Source of the DNA: Azospirillum brasilense
GTDB taxonomy: Bacteria; Pseudomonadota; Alphaproteobacteria; Azospirillales; Azospirillaceae
DNA length: 64,000 bases
Reading direction: 5' to 3'
Assembly: GCF_007827815.1 (NCBI RefSeq)
Contig: NZ_VITH01000017.1
Location: 62,001 to 126,000, forward strand
Shown: positions 35,230 to 42,791 of the stretch, piece by piece
How the letters are laid out: every line of letters begins with the position of its first letter
Position numbering within the stretch: position 1 is the stretch's first letter
Program-made: the position numbers and the translations under genes
Notes under the pieces: generated by a model
Told to the model about the DNA's origin: nothing
Databases searched by the model: none
The model's input: only the letters and a program-made list of their open reading frames with translations

Positions 35230-36666
35230 CTACACCGTCCCCTGGGTGTCCTCCTTGATCCCCAGCGCCTGCATCCGCTCGTAGAGCGAGGCGCGCGAAA
35301 TCCCCAGCAGCTTGGCGGCCTTGGCCTTCACCCCGCCGGTGCGCGACAGGGCGCCGACGATGGCGGCGCGCTCCGTGTCTTTCAGCACGTCGCTCAAGGG
35401 ACGGTCGCCACCCTCCGCCAGCCGCTCGCCCGGACCGGCGGGGCCCGCCGCGCGCGGCAGGGCGCCGCGGATGTGATCGGCGGTCAGGACCGTGTCGTCG
35501 GTCATCGCCGACACCCGTTCCAGCACGTTGCGCAACTCCCGCACGTTGCCGGGCCAGTCGTAATCCTCCAGAACGGCGATGGCTCCGGCGGTCAGCTCCC
35601 GCGACGGGGCGGCGGTGGTGAAGGCCAACTCGTCGAGGATGCGGTCGGCGATGCTGCCGATGTCCTCCGTCCGGTCGCGCAACGGCGGCAGGGTGATCGG
35701 CACCACGTTCAGCCGGTAATAGAGGTCGGCGCGGAACTGCCGCTCGCGGACCAGGGCGTCGAGGTCGCGGCTGGTCGCCGCGATGACGCGCAGATCGACG
35801 CGCACCACCTTGTTGGAGCCGACCGCCTCGAACTCCCGCTCCTGCAGCACGCGCAGCAGTTTGGCCTGCAGCGGCAGCGGCATGTCGCCGATCTCGTCCA
35901 GGAACAGGGTGCCGCCGTCGGCCAGTTGGAACTTGCCCTCGCGCATCTTGCGGTCGGCGCCGGTGAAGGCGCCGGGGGCGACGCCGAACAGCTCCGATTC
36001 CAGAAGGTTTTCCGGGATCGCCGCGACGTTCACCCCGACGAAGGGCGCGTTGGCGCGCGGGCTGGCGGCGTGGATGCCGTGGGCCAGCAGTTCCTTGCCG
36101 GTGCCGGTCTCGCCCAGCAGCAGAACGGTGCTGTCGAGCTGCGCGGCGCGGCGGGCCAGACGCTTCACCTCGCGCATGGAATCGCTGTTGCCGATCATCT
36201 GCGACAGGGAGTATTTCGCGCGCCGCTCCTGCGCCAGTTCCTGGCGGGCACGGGTCAGCTCCTCCTGGAGCTTCTGGTACTTCGACATCAGCGGGCGCAG
36301 CCGGTCGGCCCGGTCGAACAGGGCGAAGCCGATGGCGCCGATCAGCGTCCCGTCCTCATCGCGCAGCGGCAGGCGGGTCACCACGATGGTCCGCTCCCCG
36401 ATGTCCATGAGGTCGAGCAGCATGGTCTGCCCGCTCTCCACCACATGGCGCATCTGGCTGTTGGGGATGACCTCCTCCACCGGGCGGCCCAGCGCGTCGT
36501 CCGGATTGCCGGAATAGCCGAGCAACTCCAGATAGCGCTCGCCGATCCAGGCGATCCGCGCGTGCTGGTCGACCACGATCAGCCCGACGCAGGCGTCCGC
36601 CAGATGGTGGAACAGCGATTCCACGGCCCGGGCCCGCAAATGTTCGAAGTTCGGTTCGAGGCTCAT
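35230..36666 (-). CDS. PAS-domain sigma-54-dependent transcriptional activator
   Basis: Enhancer-binding protein of 478 aa. Residues about 10-120 form a PAS sensor (CVGLIVVDQHARIAWIGERY). A coiled-coil linker follows, then an AAA+ domain with Walker A GETGTGKE (about 185-192) and GAFTGA (232-237), and a Fis-type DNA-binding end with AKAAKLLGISRASLYERMQ. There is no receiver domain, so the PAS domain presumably senses a small molecule or redox state directly. The ATG at 36666 follows GAAGG; a longer frame to 36747 is less likely. It is convergent with pflB and divergent from the rpoE-chrR operon. Its target is not evident. Confidence 0.9.
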   Translation of the reverse strand: MSLEPNFEHLRARAVESLFHHLADACVGLIVVDQHARIAWIGERYLELLGYSGNPDDALGRPVEEVIPNSQMRHVVESGQTMLLDLMDIGERTIVVTRLPLRDEDGTLIGAIGFALFDRADRLRPLMSKYQKLQEELTRARQELAQERRAKYSLSQMIGNSDSMREVKRLARRAAQLDSTVLLLGETGTGKELLAHGIHAASPRANAPFVGVNVAAIPENLLESELFGVAPGAFTGADRKMREGKFQLADGGTLFLDEIGDMPLPLQAKLLRVLQEREFEAVGSNKVVRVDLRVIAATSRDLDALVRERQFRADLYYRLNVVPITLPPLRDRTEDIGSIADRILDELAFTTAAPSRELTAGAIAVLEDYDWPGNVRELRNVLERVSAMTDDTVLTADHIRGALPRAAGPAGPGERLAEGGDRPLSDVLKDTERAAIVGALSRTGGVKAKAAKLLGISRASLYERMQALGIKEDTQGTV

Positions 36667-36881
36667 GCCTTCTTCCTTCTTGGCGAGGGGCTTTGCGGAG
36701 GGCTTGGTGGAGGGGGATGCGGACCTAGCATCAAGTGGGGACACCATACCAGGGAATCCAGTTGGGGGATGCCCCGCGCATGGGCACGACGGAATTCCTA
36801 TGCCGAATTACGCCGTGTGCCGCAGGACACGCTGCTGTATGGTGCGGAAAGACTGAGACCGACTGAAGACTTGTCCCTGGC

Positions 36882-37457
36882 ATGCTGCCGAAGGCCGATT
36901 CGAACGACCCGACCATGCCGGACCACGAGCAACTTCTGCTTGCTGTCGCCCGCAACCGCGACTCCACCGCCTTCCGCGCGCTGTTCGATCACTTCGCGCC
37001 GCGGATCAAGGCCTACATGCGCCGCCTGGGCGCCGACGGCAGCGCGGCCGAGGAGCTGGTCCAAGACGTCATGATGGCGGTCTGGCTGCGGGCGGACCGC
37101 TTCGACCCGACACTGGCCAGCGCCTCCACCTGGATCTACACCATCGCCCGCAACCGCCGTATCGACCGTGTCCGGCAGGAGCGGCGGCCTGAGCTTCAAC
37201 CCGATGATCTGGCGCCGGACGGTGGGGAGGAACCCCCGCCCGACCACCAGTTCGAAGCCGCCGAGACGGCCTCCCGCCTGCGCGCGGTGATCGGCAACCT
37301 GCCGCCGGAGCAGGCCGACGTGCTGCGGCTCGCCTATTACGAGGACAAGGTCCACACGGAGATCTCCGCCGAACGCGGCATCCCGCTGGGGACCGTGAAG
37401 ACGCGCCTGCGGCTGGCCCTCGGCCGCCTGCGCCGGGCTTTTGGAGAGGGAGCGTGA
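36882..37457 (+). CDS. rpoE: ECF sigma factor, RpoE type (partner of ChrR)
   Basis: Extracytoplasmic-function sigma factor of 191 aa. Region 2 contains FDHFAPRIKAYMRRLGADGS, AEELVQDVMMAVWL and STWIYTIARNRRIDRVRQE; region 4 contains LPPEQADVLRLAYYEDKVHT and GIPLGTVKTRLRLALGRLRR. The stop overlaps the GTG of the ChrR-type anti-sigma gene, marking the RpoE-ChrR class, which responds to singlet oxygen and photo-oxidative stress in Rhodobacter and Azospirillum. Starts at 36882 or 36915 (MPDHEQLL) are both possible; neither has a strong ribosome binding site. Confidence 0.92.
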   Translation: MLPKADSNDPTMPDHEQLLLAVARNRDSTAFRALFDHFAPRIKAYMRRLGADGSAAEELVQDVMMAVWLRADRFDPTLASASTWIYTIARNRRIDRVRQERRPELQPDDLAPDGGEEPPPDHQFEAAETASRLRAVIGNLPPEQADVLRLAYYEDKVHTEISAERGIPLGTVKTRLRLALGRLRRAFGEGA

Positions 37458-38107
37458 CCGTGCCGGCCCATCACCCCGCCCCCGAACTGCTGCTCGACTA
37501 CGCCGCCGGCAGCCTGCGCGCGGTGCAGTCGCTGCTGGTCGCCGCGCATCTCGCCTATTGCCCGGAATGCCGGGCGCAGGTCGCGGAGCTGGAGGCCTGC
37601 GGCGGCGTCCTGCTGGCGGATCTGCCGCCGGAGCCGGTGTCCGATTCGCTGTTCGGCACGCTGATGACCCGGCTCGACGCGACGGTGGCCACGCCGACGC
37701 CCGTTCCCGCGCCGGCGGGGAAGAGCCTGTTTCCCGGCCCGCTGCGCCGCGCCATCGGGGCGGAACCGGAGGCGCTGGAATGGGTGCGCGTCGTTCCGGG
37801 CGTCCACCTGTCGGCCTGGGGAGTCAGCGCCGGAACGGCCTCGGCCTGCCTGCTGCGCATGGCGCCGGGGTCGCGGGTGCCGGCCCACCGTCACACCGAC
37901 AGCGAGATGCTGCTGGTGATGAAGGGCGGCTTCTCCGACGAGTTCGGGGCCTACCGGGTCGGTGACGTGGCGTCCTACGACACCGGCACGCCGCACCACG
38001 CCGTGGCCGACGCGGACGGGGAGTGCCTGTGCCTGCTGGTGCAGGACCAGCCCTTGGTCTTCACCGGCCCGCTCGGCTGGCTGCTCAACCGGGGTTTCCG
38101 TTTCTGA
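37454..38107 (+). CDS. chrR: ChrR-type zinc anti-sigma factor with cupin domain
   Basis: Anti-sigma factor of 217 aa. The N-terminal anti-sigma domain binds zinc through the HLAYCPEC motif (H-x3-C-x2-C, residues about 32-39). The C-terminal cupin domain has HRHTDSEMLLVMKGGFSD and later TGTPHHAV, which supply the metal ligands needed for signal response in Rhodobacter ChrR. It starts with GTG overlapping the rpoE stop (GTGA), so it is translationally coupled to its sigma partner. It probably holds RpoE inactive until singlet oxygen or organic peroxide triggers its loss. Confidence 0.92.
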   Translation: MTVPAHHPAPELLLDYAAGSLRAVQSLLVAAHLAYCPECRAQVAELEACGGVLLADLPPEPVSDSLFGTLMTRLDATVATPTPVPAPAGKSLFPGPLRRAIGAEPEALEWVRVVPGVHLSAWGVSAGTASACLLRMAPGSRVPAHRHTDSEMLLVMKGGFSDEFGAYRVGDVASYDTGTPHHAVADADGECLCLLVQDQPLVFTGPLGWLLNRGFRF

Positions 38108-38175
38108 GCGGAAAACTGGAACGGGACAGGAACATTCCTTCCCCGCCGCGGGCGCGCTGCTGCTAGACTGCGGCC

Positions 38176-39375
38176 ATGGCTGTGTTCGACGATTGCAAGG
38201 TCCTGTGCCGCGACTGCGCGGCGGCCCTCCGCGGGAGCGAGCCGCGCTGCCCGAAATGCGGCGGCCGGCGGCTGGTCCGGCATGAGGAGCTGCACGGCCT
38301 CGCCATCGGCCACATCGACTGCGACGCCTTCTACGCCACGGTGGAGAAGCGCGACCGGTCCGAGCTGGTCAGCCGCCCGCTGATCATCGGCGGCGACCGG
38401 CGCGGGGTGGTGGCCGCCTGCTGCTACATCGCGCGGATGGCCGGGGTGCGCTCGGCCATGCCGATGTGGCAGGCGCTGGAGGCCTGCCCGGACGCCGTCG
38501 TGCTGCGGCCCGACATGGCGAAGTACAAGGCGGTGGGCCGGCAGGCGCGGGAGCTGATGCACGCCTTCACCCCGCTGGTCGAGCCGCTGTCCATCGACGA
38601 GGCCTTCCTCGACCTGTCCGGCGTGGCCGAGCGGCTGAGCATCAGCCCGGCCCAGGCGCTGGCTGAGCTGGTCCGCCGCTTCGAGAACCAGTTGGGCATC
38701 ACCGCCTCGGTCGGGCTCAGCTACAACAAGCTGTTCGCCAAGATCGCCTCCGACCTGGAGAAGCCGCGGGGCTTCTCGGTGATCGGGCGGGGGCAGGCGA
38801 TGGACTTCCTGGCGCCCAAGCCGGTGTCGATCCTGTGGGGCGTCGGGCCCGTGCTCCAGCGCAAGCTGCAGTCGGACGGCATCCGCACGGTGGGCGACCT
38901 GCGCGGCTGGTCGGAGATCGATCTGGTGCGCCGCCACGGCAAGATGGGCCGCCTGCTGCACCGCTTCGCCCGCGGCCAGGACGACCGCCGGGTGGAGCCG
39001 GAATCGCCGAGCAAGAGCATCTCCGCCGAGACGACCTTCGACTGGGAGACCGCCGACAAGGCCGCGCTCAAGGACGCGCTGCTGCCGTTGGCCGAGACGG
39101 TGGCGCGCCGCTTGTCGGCCGCGGGCTTGCGGGGGCGTAGCGTGGTGCTGAAGATGAAGACCGCCGATTTCCAAACCATCTCCCGCTCCCGGCGCGTCGA
39201 TCCGCCCGCGCGGTCGGCGGGGCTGATCTGGCAGACCGGCTGCGAAATGCTGGACGCCGAGCCGGACGGGCGGTCGATCCGCCTGATCGGCGTCGGCTGC
39301 ACCGACCTGCTCGACCCGGAGACCGAGGCGGAGCCGGGCCTGTTCGACGGCTTCGGCCCGTCTCCGCCGGGTTGA
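38176..39375 (+). CDS. dinB: DNA polymerase IV (DinB) with N-terminal zinc-ribbon-like extension
   Basis: Y-family translesion polymerase of 399 aa. Catalytic motifs are HIDCDAFYATVE (about 46-57) and LSIDEAFLDLSG (about 134-145). The thumb region has LWGVGPVLQRKLQSDGI, and a little-finger domain follows. An extra N-terminal segment of about 40 residues carries CRDC...CPKC, a probable zinc ribbon seen in many alphaproteobacterial DinB proteins. A short hydrophobic-acidic tail, PGLFDGF, could bind the beta clamp. It is 68 bp after chrR, so it may be co-transcribed with the oxidative-stress sigma operon, which would fit damage tolerance; this is inference. Confidence 0.93.
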   Translation: MAVFDDCKVLCRDCAAALRGSEPRCPKCGGRRLVRHEELHGLAIGHIDCDAFYATVEKRDRSELVSRPLIIGGDRRGVVAACCYIARMAGVRSAMPMWQALEACPDAVVLRPDMAKYKAVGRQARELMHAFTPLVEPLSIDEAFLDLSGVAERLSISPAQALAELVRRFENQLGITASVGLSYNKLFAKIASDLEKPRGFSVIGRGQAMDFLAPKPVSILWGVGPVLQRKLQSDGIRTVGDLRGWSEIDLVRRHGKMGRLLHRFARGQDDRRVEPESPSKSISAETTFDWETADKAALKDALLPLAETVARRLSAAGLRGRSVVLKMKTADFQTISRSRRVDPPARSAGLIWQTGCEMLDAEPDGRSIRLIGVGCTDLLDPETEAEPGLFDGFGPSPPG

Positions 39376-39470
39376 AGCGAATTCGGACCAATCCGGTCCA
39401 GGGATCGCTTGCCGCGGACCGGCGGAGGCGCACACTCTTGCCTTGAGCGTTTCGGGCGTGGAGAGACGGG

Positions 39471-39863
39471 ATGAGTCAGGCGGTGTGCGCGGGGGCCATG
39501 ATGACCTGCAGCTTCGGGGCGGCGCCGTCCGCCCTGGTGGTGCTGCCGCTGAACCGTACGATGGCCGGCGGTCCGCCGATGGCGAACATCATGGACAACA
39601 AGCCGATCATGAACATTCCGCCCTTCGGCGTGTGCACCAGCCCGGCCAACCCGGTGGTCGCCTCGATGATCCCGGTGCCGCCGCCGGGCGTGATCAAGCC
39701 ACAGCCCTGCGTTCCCTGCACCGTCGCCCCCTGGGTGCCCGGCGCCCCGACGGTGATGGTCGGCAACATGCCGGCCCTGACCTCTACCAGCAAACTGATG
39801 TGCAACTGGGGCGGGGTGATCCAGATCGTCGTGCCGGGGCAGTTCACGGTGCAGACGCCGTAG
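39471..39863 (+). CDS. PAAR-like DUF4280 domain protein (T6SS spike tip candidate)
   Basis: Protein of 130 aa of the DUF4280/PAAR-like type. It shows AGAMMTCSFGAAPSAL, IMDNKPIMNIPPFGVCTSPA, CVPCTVAPWVPGAPTVMVG and a final LMCNWGGVIQIVVPGQ, a pattern seen in spike-capping proteins with Cys and His residues for metal binding. There is no C-terminal toxin extension, so it would be a structural tip rather than an evolved effector. It is convergent with the vgrG-MORN end of the T6SS cluster, separated only by a palindromic repeat. It is the first plus-strand gene of the T6SS region. Confidence 0.85.
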   Translation: MSQAVCAGAMMTCSFGAAPSALVVLPLNRTMAGGPPMANIMDNKPIMNIPPFGVCTSPANPVVASMIPVPPPGVIKPQPCVPCTVAPWVPGAPTVMVGNMPALTSTSKLMCNWGGVIQIVVPGQFTVQTP

Positions 39864-39877
39864 GGTGTGCGGGGCTC

Positions 39878-39985
39878 TTGCCCCCTCCCTAACCCTCCCC
39901 CGCTATCGCAGGGGAGGGGACTGCCGCCGCTTCGCAGAAGGCACCCTCCCCTGCGAAGCGGGGGAGGGCCGGGGAGAGGGGGCAA
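39878..39985. repeat. GC-rich palindromic intergenic repeat, type A copy 3
   Basis: Starts TTGCCCCCTCCCTAACCCTC and ends GGCCGGGGAGAGGGGGCAA, so the outer ends are complementary. Inner stem: CCTCCCCTGCGAAGCGGGGGAGG. It lies between two convergent genes of the T6SS locus and could end transcription from both sides. Confidence 0.8.
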
Positions 39986-40005
39986 GACCTCCCCAAGGGT
40001 TTTCC

Positions 40006-40698
40006 TCACCCCGCCGGGGGCTGCAGCACGGCGATCTCCTTGCCGTCCTCCGAATAGGTCCGCAGCGGTTCGATCAGCAGGCCGCGGCGGTAGACGCCGT
40101 GCTGCATCAGCGCGCCGGAGGGGAAGAAGCGGCGCAGCACCCCATCCTGGAGCCCGTCCAGGAAGGCCGCGCGCTCGCTCACCGTGCCGTCGTCGTAATA
40201 GCCCAGGACCGGGCCGTGCAGGCGATCGTTGGCGTAGCTCTCCCGTCGCATCGGACGGCCCTGCGGGCTGTGGAACAGCGCCTCGCCCTCGCGCTTGCCG
40301 TCGCTGTACTGGAAGACGGCGGCCACCGTGCCGCTCTCGTGGAAGAAGACCGACGGGCCGTTGAGCAGGCCGTTGCGGTAGGTCATGCGGCAGGTCGGGC
40401 GGGCGTTGGCGTAGAAGGTGGTCTGGCCGTGCTGCACGCCGTCCGCATACTCGGCCACCTGGACCAGGGCACCGCCGGGCGCGTAGTTGCGCACCTCCCC
40501 GTGCAGCTTCCCGGCGCGCAGCCGGGCGCGCAGGATCGGGTGCCCGTCCTCGCCGCAGGCGGTGTAGAGGCCATGGAACTGCTCGTCGCGCATCTCGCCG
40601 CTGCGGACGATGCGGCCCAACTCGTCGCGCTCCTCCACGGGTTGGGGATCGGCAATCCGGGCCTCAGATGGGCTTTCGTCGGCTGTCTCGGCGGCCAT
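40006..40698 (-). CDS. MORN-repeat (YwqK-like) protein linked to VgrG
   Basis: Protein of 230 aa built of about eight short beta-hairpin repeats of MORN/YwqK type, such as DEQFHGLYTACGEDGHPILR, GLLNGPSVFFHESGTVAAVF and NDRLHGPVLGYYDDGTVSER. YwqK-like proteins are often annotated as antitoxins of secreted toxins. Its ATG is one base after the vgrG stop, so the two are certainly co-translated. It could be an immunity protein, an adaptor for loading cargo on VgrG, or a spike-associated protein. No adjacent toxin gene is seen, so immunity is not proven. No signal peptide is visible. Confidence 0.82.
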   Translation of the reverse strand: MAAETADESPSEARIADPQPVEERDELGRIVRSGEMRDEQFHGLYTACGEDGHPILRARLRAGKLHGEVRNYAPGGALVQVAEYADGVQHGQTTFYANARPTCRMTYRNGLLNGPSVFFHESGTVAAVFQYSDGKREGEALFHSPQGRPMRRESYANDRLHGPVLGYYDDGTVSERAAFLDGLQDGVLRRFFPSGALMQHGVYRRGLLIEPLRTYSEDGKEIAVLQPPAG

Positions 40699-40699
40699 C

Positions 40700-42775
40700 T
40701 CAATTCACCTTCACCAGGGTGCCTTTGACGGTCATGATGGCGCCGGCGCTGACCTCGCCCATGGTCTGGGCCTTCAGCGTCGCGGACAGCCCCTCGGCGG
40801 TCAGGGCCATGCCGGCCTTCAGGTTCATGCCCATGCTCGCCTTGACGTCCATGCCCATGCCGGACTTGATCTCCATGGCCATGCCGGACTTCGCGTTGAA
40901 GGCGCCGCCGGCGTCGAGCTTCATGTCCGTCCCGGACTTGACGCCGACCTCGCCGGAGGTGGCGGTCACCTTCACCGACTTGCCCTTGATGACCACGTCG
41001 CCGGTCACGTCGATGGTCAGGTTGCCCTTCACGGTCAGGGTGTAGTCGCCGTCGGCCTTGTGGATGAAGTCGGCCTTGTTGGTGTGGGTCTCGTTGTCCT
41101 TCACCGTCACGGCGCGGGTGCCCTTCGCGACCTCGTGCGTCTCGTTGCCCTCCGACACGGTGATGCTGTGATCGTTCTTCACGGTCAGCTTGCGGTCGTG
41201 CTGGATGTCGATGGTGCTGTCGTTCTCGACCGTCTCCACCTCGTCGTGCTTGATGAGGCGGGTCACGTCGTTCAACACTTCGACGTTCATGTCCTTCTGG
41301 GCGTGAACGAAAATCTCCTCGGCGTCGGCCTTGTCCTCGAAGCGGATCTCGTTGAACTTGCCGGTGCCGTTCTTGGAGGTCTGCGTCTTGATGGTGCTCT
41401 TGGTCGAATCGTCGGGCAGCGTGTAGGGCACGGTCTGCTCGGCGTTGTAGACCGAGCCGGTGACCAGCGGACGGTCGGGGTCGCCGTCGAGGAAGGTCAC
41501 CACCACCTCCTGACCGACGCGCGGGAAGAACATGATGCCGTAGTTCTTGCCCGCCCAGTTCTGCGCGACGCGGACCCAGCAGGAGCTTTTCTCGTCCTTC
41601 TTGCCCAGCCGGTCCCAGTGGAACTGCACCTTGATGCGCCCGTACTTGTCGAGCCAGATCTCCTCCCCGCTCTTGCCGACGACGATGGCGGTCTGGGTGG
41701 AGTGGATGCGCGGCTTCACCGCCGTGTCGAGCGGGCGGAAGGGCAGGTCGGGCGGGAAGGCGGTGAAATGGGCGTTGAAATGGCCGCTCGCCCCGTCGAT
41801 GCGCACGGAATACAGGACATACTCGGCGTTCAGGTCGCTCTTGCTGTGGCCGGACACGGTGATGCGCGTCCCGGCCTCCAGCGACCGGCATTCGCCGCTG
41901 CCGCGCACCCGGCGTCCGGGGAAGGCCAGGGCCTGCTGGCGCAGCTTGGCCATCGCCTCCCCGTCCGACGAGGTAGTGTGGCGGCCCATGTAGTCGCTGA
42001 CCGTGCCGAAGCCCGACGCGCCCTCGGCCGTGGCGTAGAGGTCGGTCGAGGGCGTCTCGAAATGGTAGCCGTCGATGCCGTAGCTCTTGGTCGTCACCCG
42101 CCGCTCGACGCTGAGCCCGTTCAGCACATGGTCCTCGTCGTCGTGCCCTTCGGTGGTGCGGTACTCGAAGGCGTCGAGCAGTGTGCTCTTGGCGAAGGCG
42201 TTGGCCCCGTCGCCCAGCACCAGCGTGTGCTTCCCGTCCTCATGCGTGAAGTAGTAGAAGATGCCTTCCTCTTCGAGCAGCCGGGCGACGAAGTTGTAGT
42301 CGGTCTCGCGGTACTGCACGCAGTATTCACGCTTGGCGTAGGTGCCGGTCAGCGACTTCTTGAGGTCGGTGTAGCCGGCGCCCTTGCAGACCTCCTCGAC
42401 GATTTCCGGGACCGTCTTCTCCTGGAAGATGCGGCAGTCGCCGGAATGGGTCAGCATCCACAGCCAGGGATGAAGCTCCGCCTCGTAATGGGCGACCTGG
42501 CCGCGGTCGTCGACATGAGTCAGCTCGATCCGGCCGACGATGGCGTTGATGTAACGCACCGTCTCCTGGTCGCCGAGCGTGATGGCGACGGTCACCGCCT
42601 TGCCGACGAGGCGGTCGAAGGCGATGTCCTCGTCCGACGAGATCATGGTGACGCGGTAGGTGAACAGCGACGACAGCCGCTCCTCGCCCACGATGGTGCG
42701 CAGCGCCAGCGCGTCCGCCCCCAGCGGGGTGGTGATGGACAGATACTGGCCGTCCTGGGAAAAGCGCTTCGCCAT
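40700..42775 (-). CDS. vgrG: Type VI secretion spike protein VgrG (TssI)
   Basis: Trimeric spike of the T6SS, 691 aa. The gp27-like N-terminal part begins SQDGQYLSITTPLGADAL and includes EDIAFDRLVGKAVTVAI. The gp5-like OB part includes DKYGRIKVQFHWDRLGK and WVRVAQNWAGKNYGIMFFPR, with FLDGDPDRPLVTG. The C-terminal beta-helical needle has degenerate repeats, ending in Gly/Met-rich units like SGMAMEIKSGMGMDVKASMG. No enzymatic extension follows the needle, so it is a structural VgrG. It is 16 bp downstream of clpV and coupled to the MORN gene. Confidence 0.95.
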   Translation of the reverse strand: MAKRFSQDGQYLSITTPLGADALALRTIVGEERLSSLFTYRVTMISSDEDIAFDRLVGKAVTVAITLGDQETVRYINAIVGRIELTHVDDRGQVAHYEAELHPWLWMLTHSGDCRIFQEKTVPEIVEEVCKGAGYTDLKKSLTGTYAKREYCVQYRETDYNFVARLLEEEGIFYYFTHEDGKHTLVLGDGANAFAKSTLLDAFEYRTTEGHDDEDHVLNGLSVERRVTTKSYGIDGYHFETPSTDLYATAEGASGFGTVSDYMGRHTTSSDGEAMAKLRQQALAFPGRRVRGSGECRSLEAGTRITVSGHSKSDLNAEYVLYSVRIDGASGHFNAHFTAFPPDLPFRPLDTAVKPRIHSTQTAIVVGKSGEEIWLDKYGRIKVQFHWDRLGKKDEKSSCWVRVAQNWAGKNYGIMFFPRVGQEVVVTFLDGDPDRPLVTGSVYNAEQTVPYTLPDDSTKSTIKTQTSKNGTGKFNEIRFEDKADAEEIFVHAQKDMNVEVLNDVTRLIKHDEVETVENDSTIDIQHDRKLTVKNDHSITVSEGNETHEVAKGTRAVTVKDNETHTNKADFIHKADGDYTLTVKGNLTIDVTGDVVIKGKSVKVTATSGEVGVKSGTDMKLDAGGAFNAKSGMAMEIKSGMGMDVKASMGMNLKAGMALTAEGLSATLKAQTMGEVSAGAIMTVKGTLVKVN

Positions 42776-42791
42776 CCTCGCCGCTCCCCGG

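Noticed and set aside
40790..40930. Short repeated CATGCC units near the end of vgrG, considered as a direct-repeat array
   Set aside because: They encode the Gly/Met-rich beta-helix repeats of the VgrG needle and are explained by the protein.
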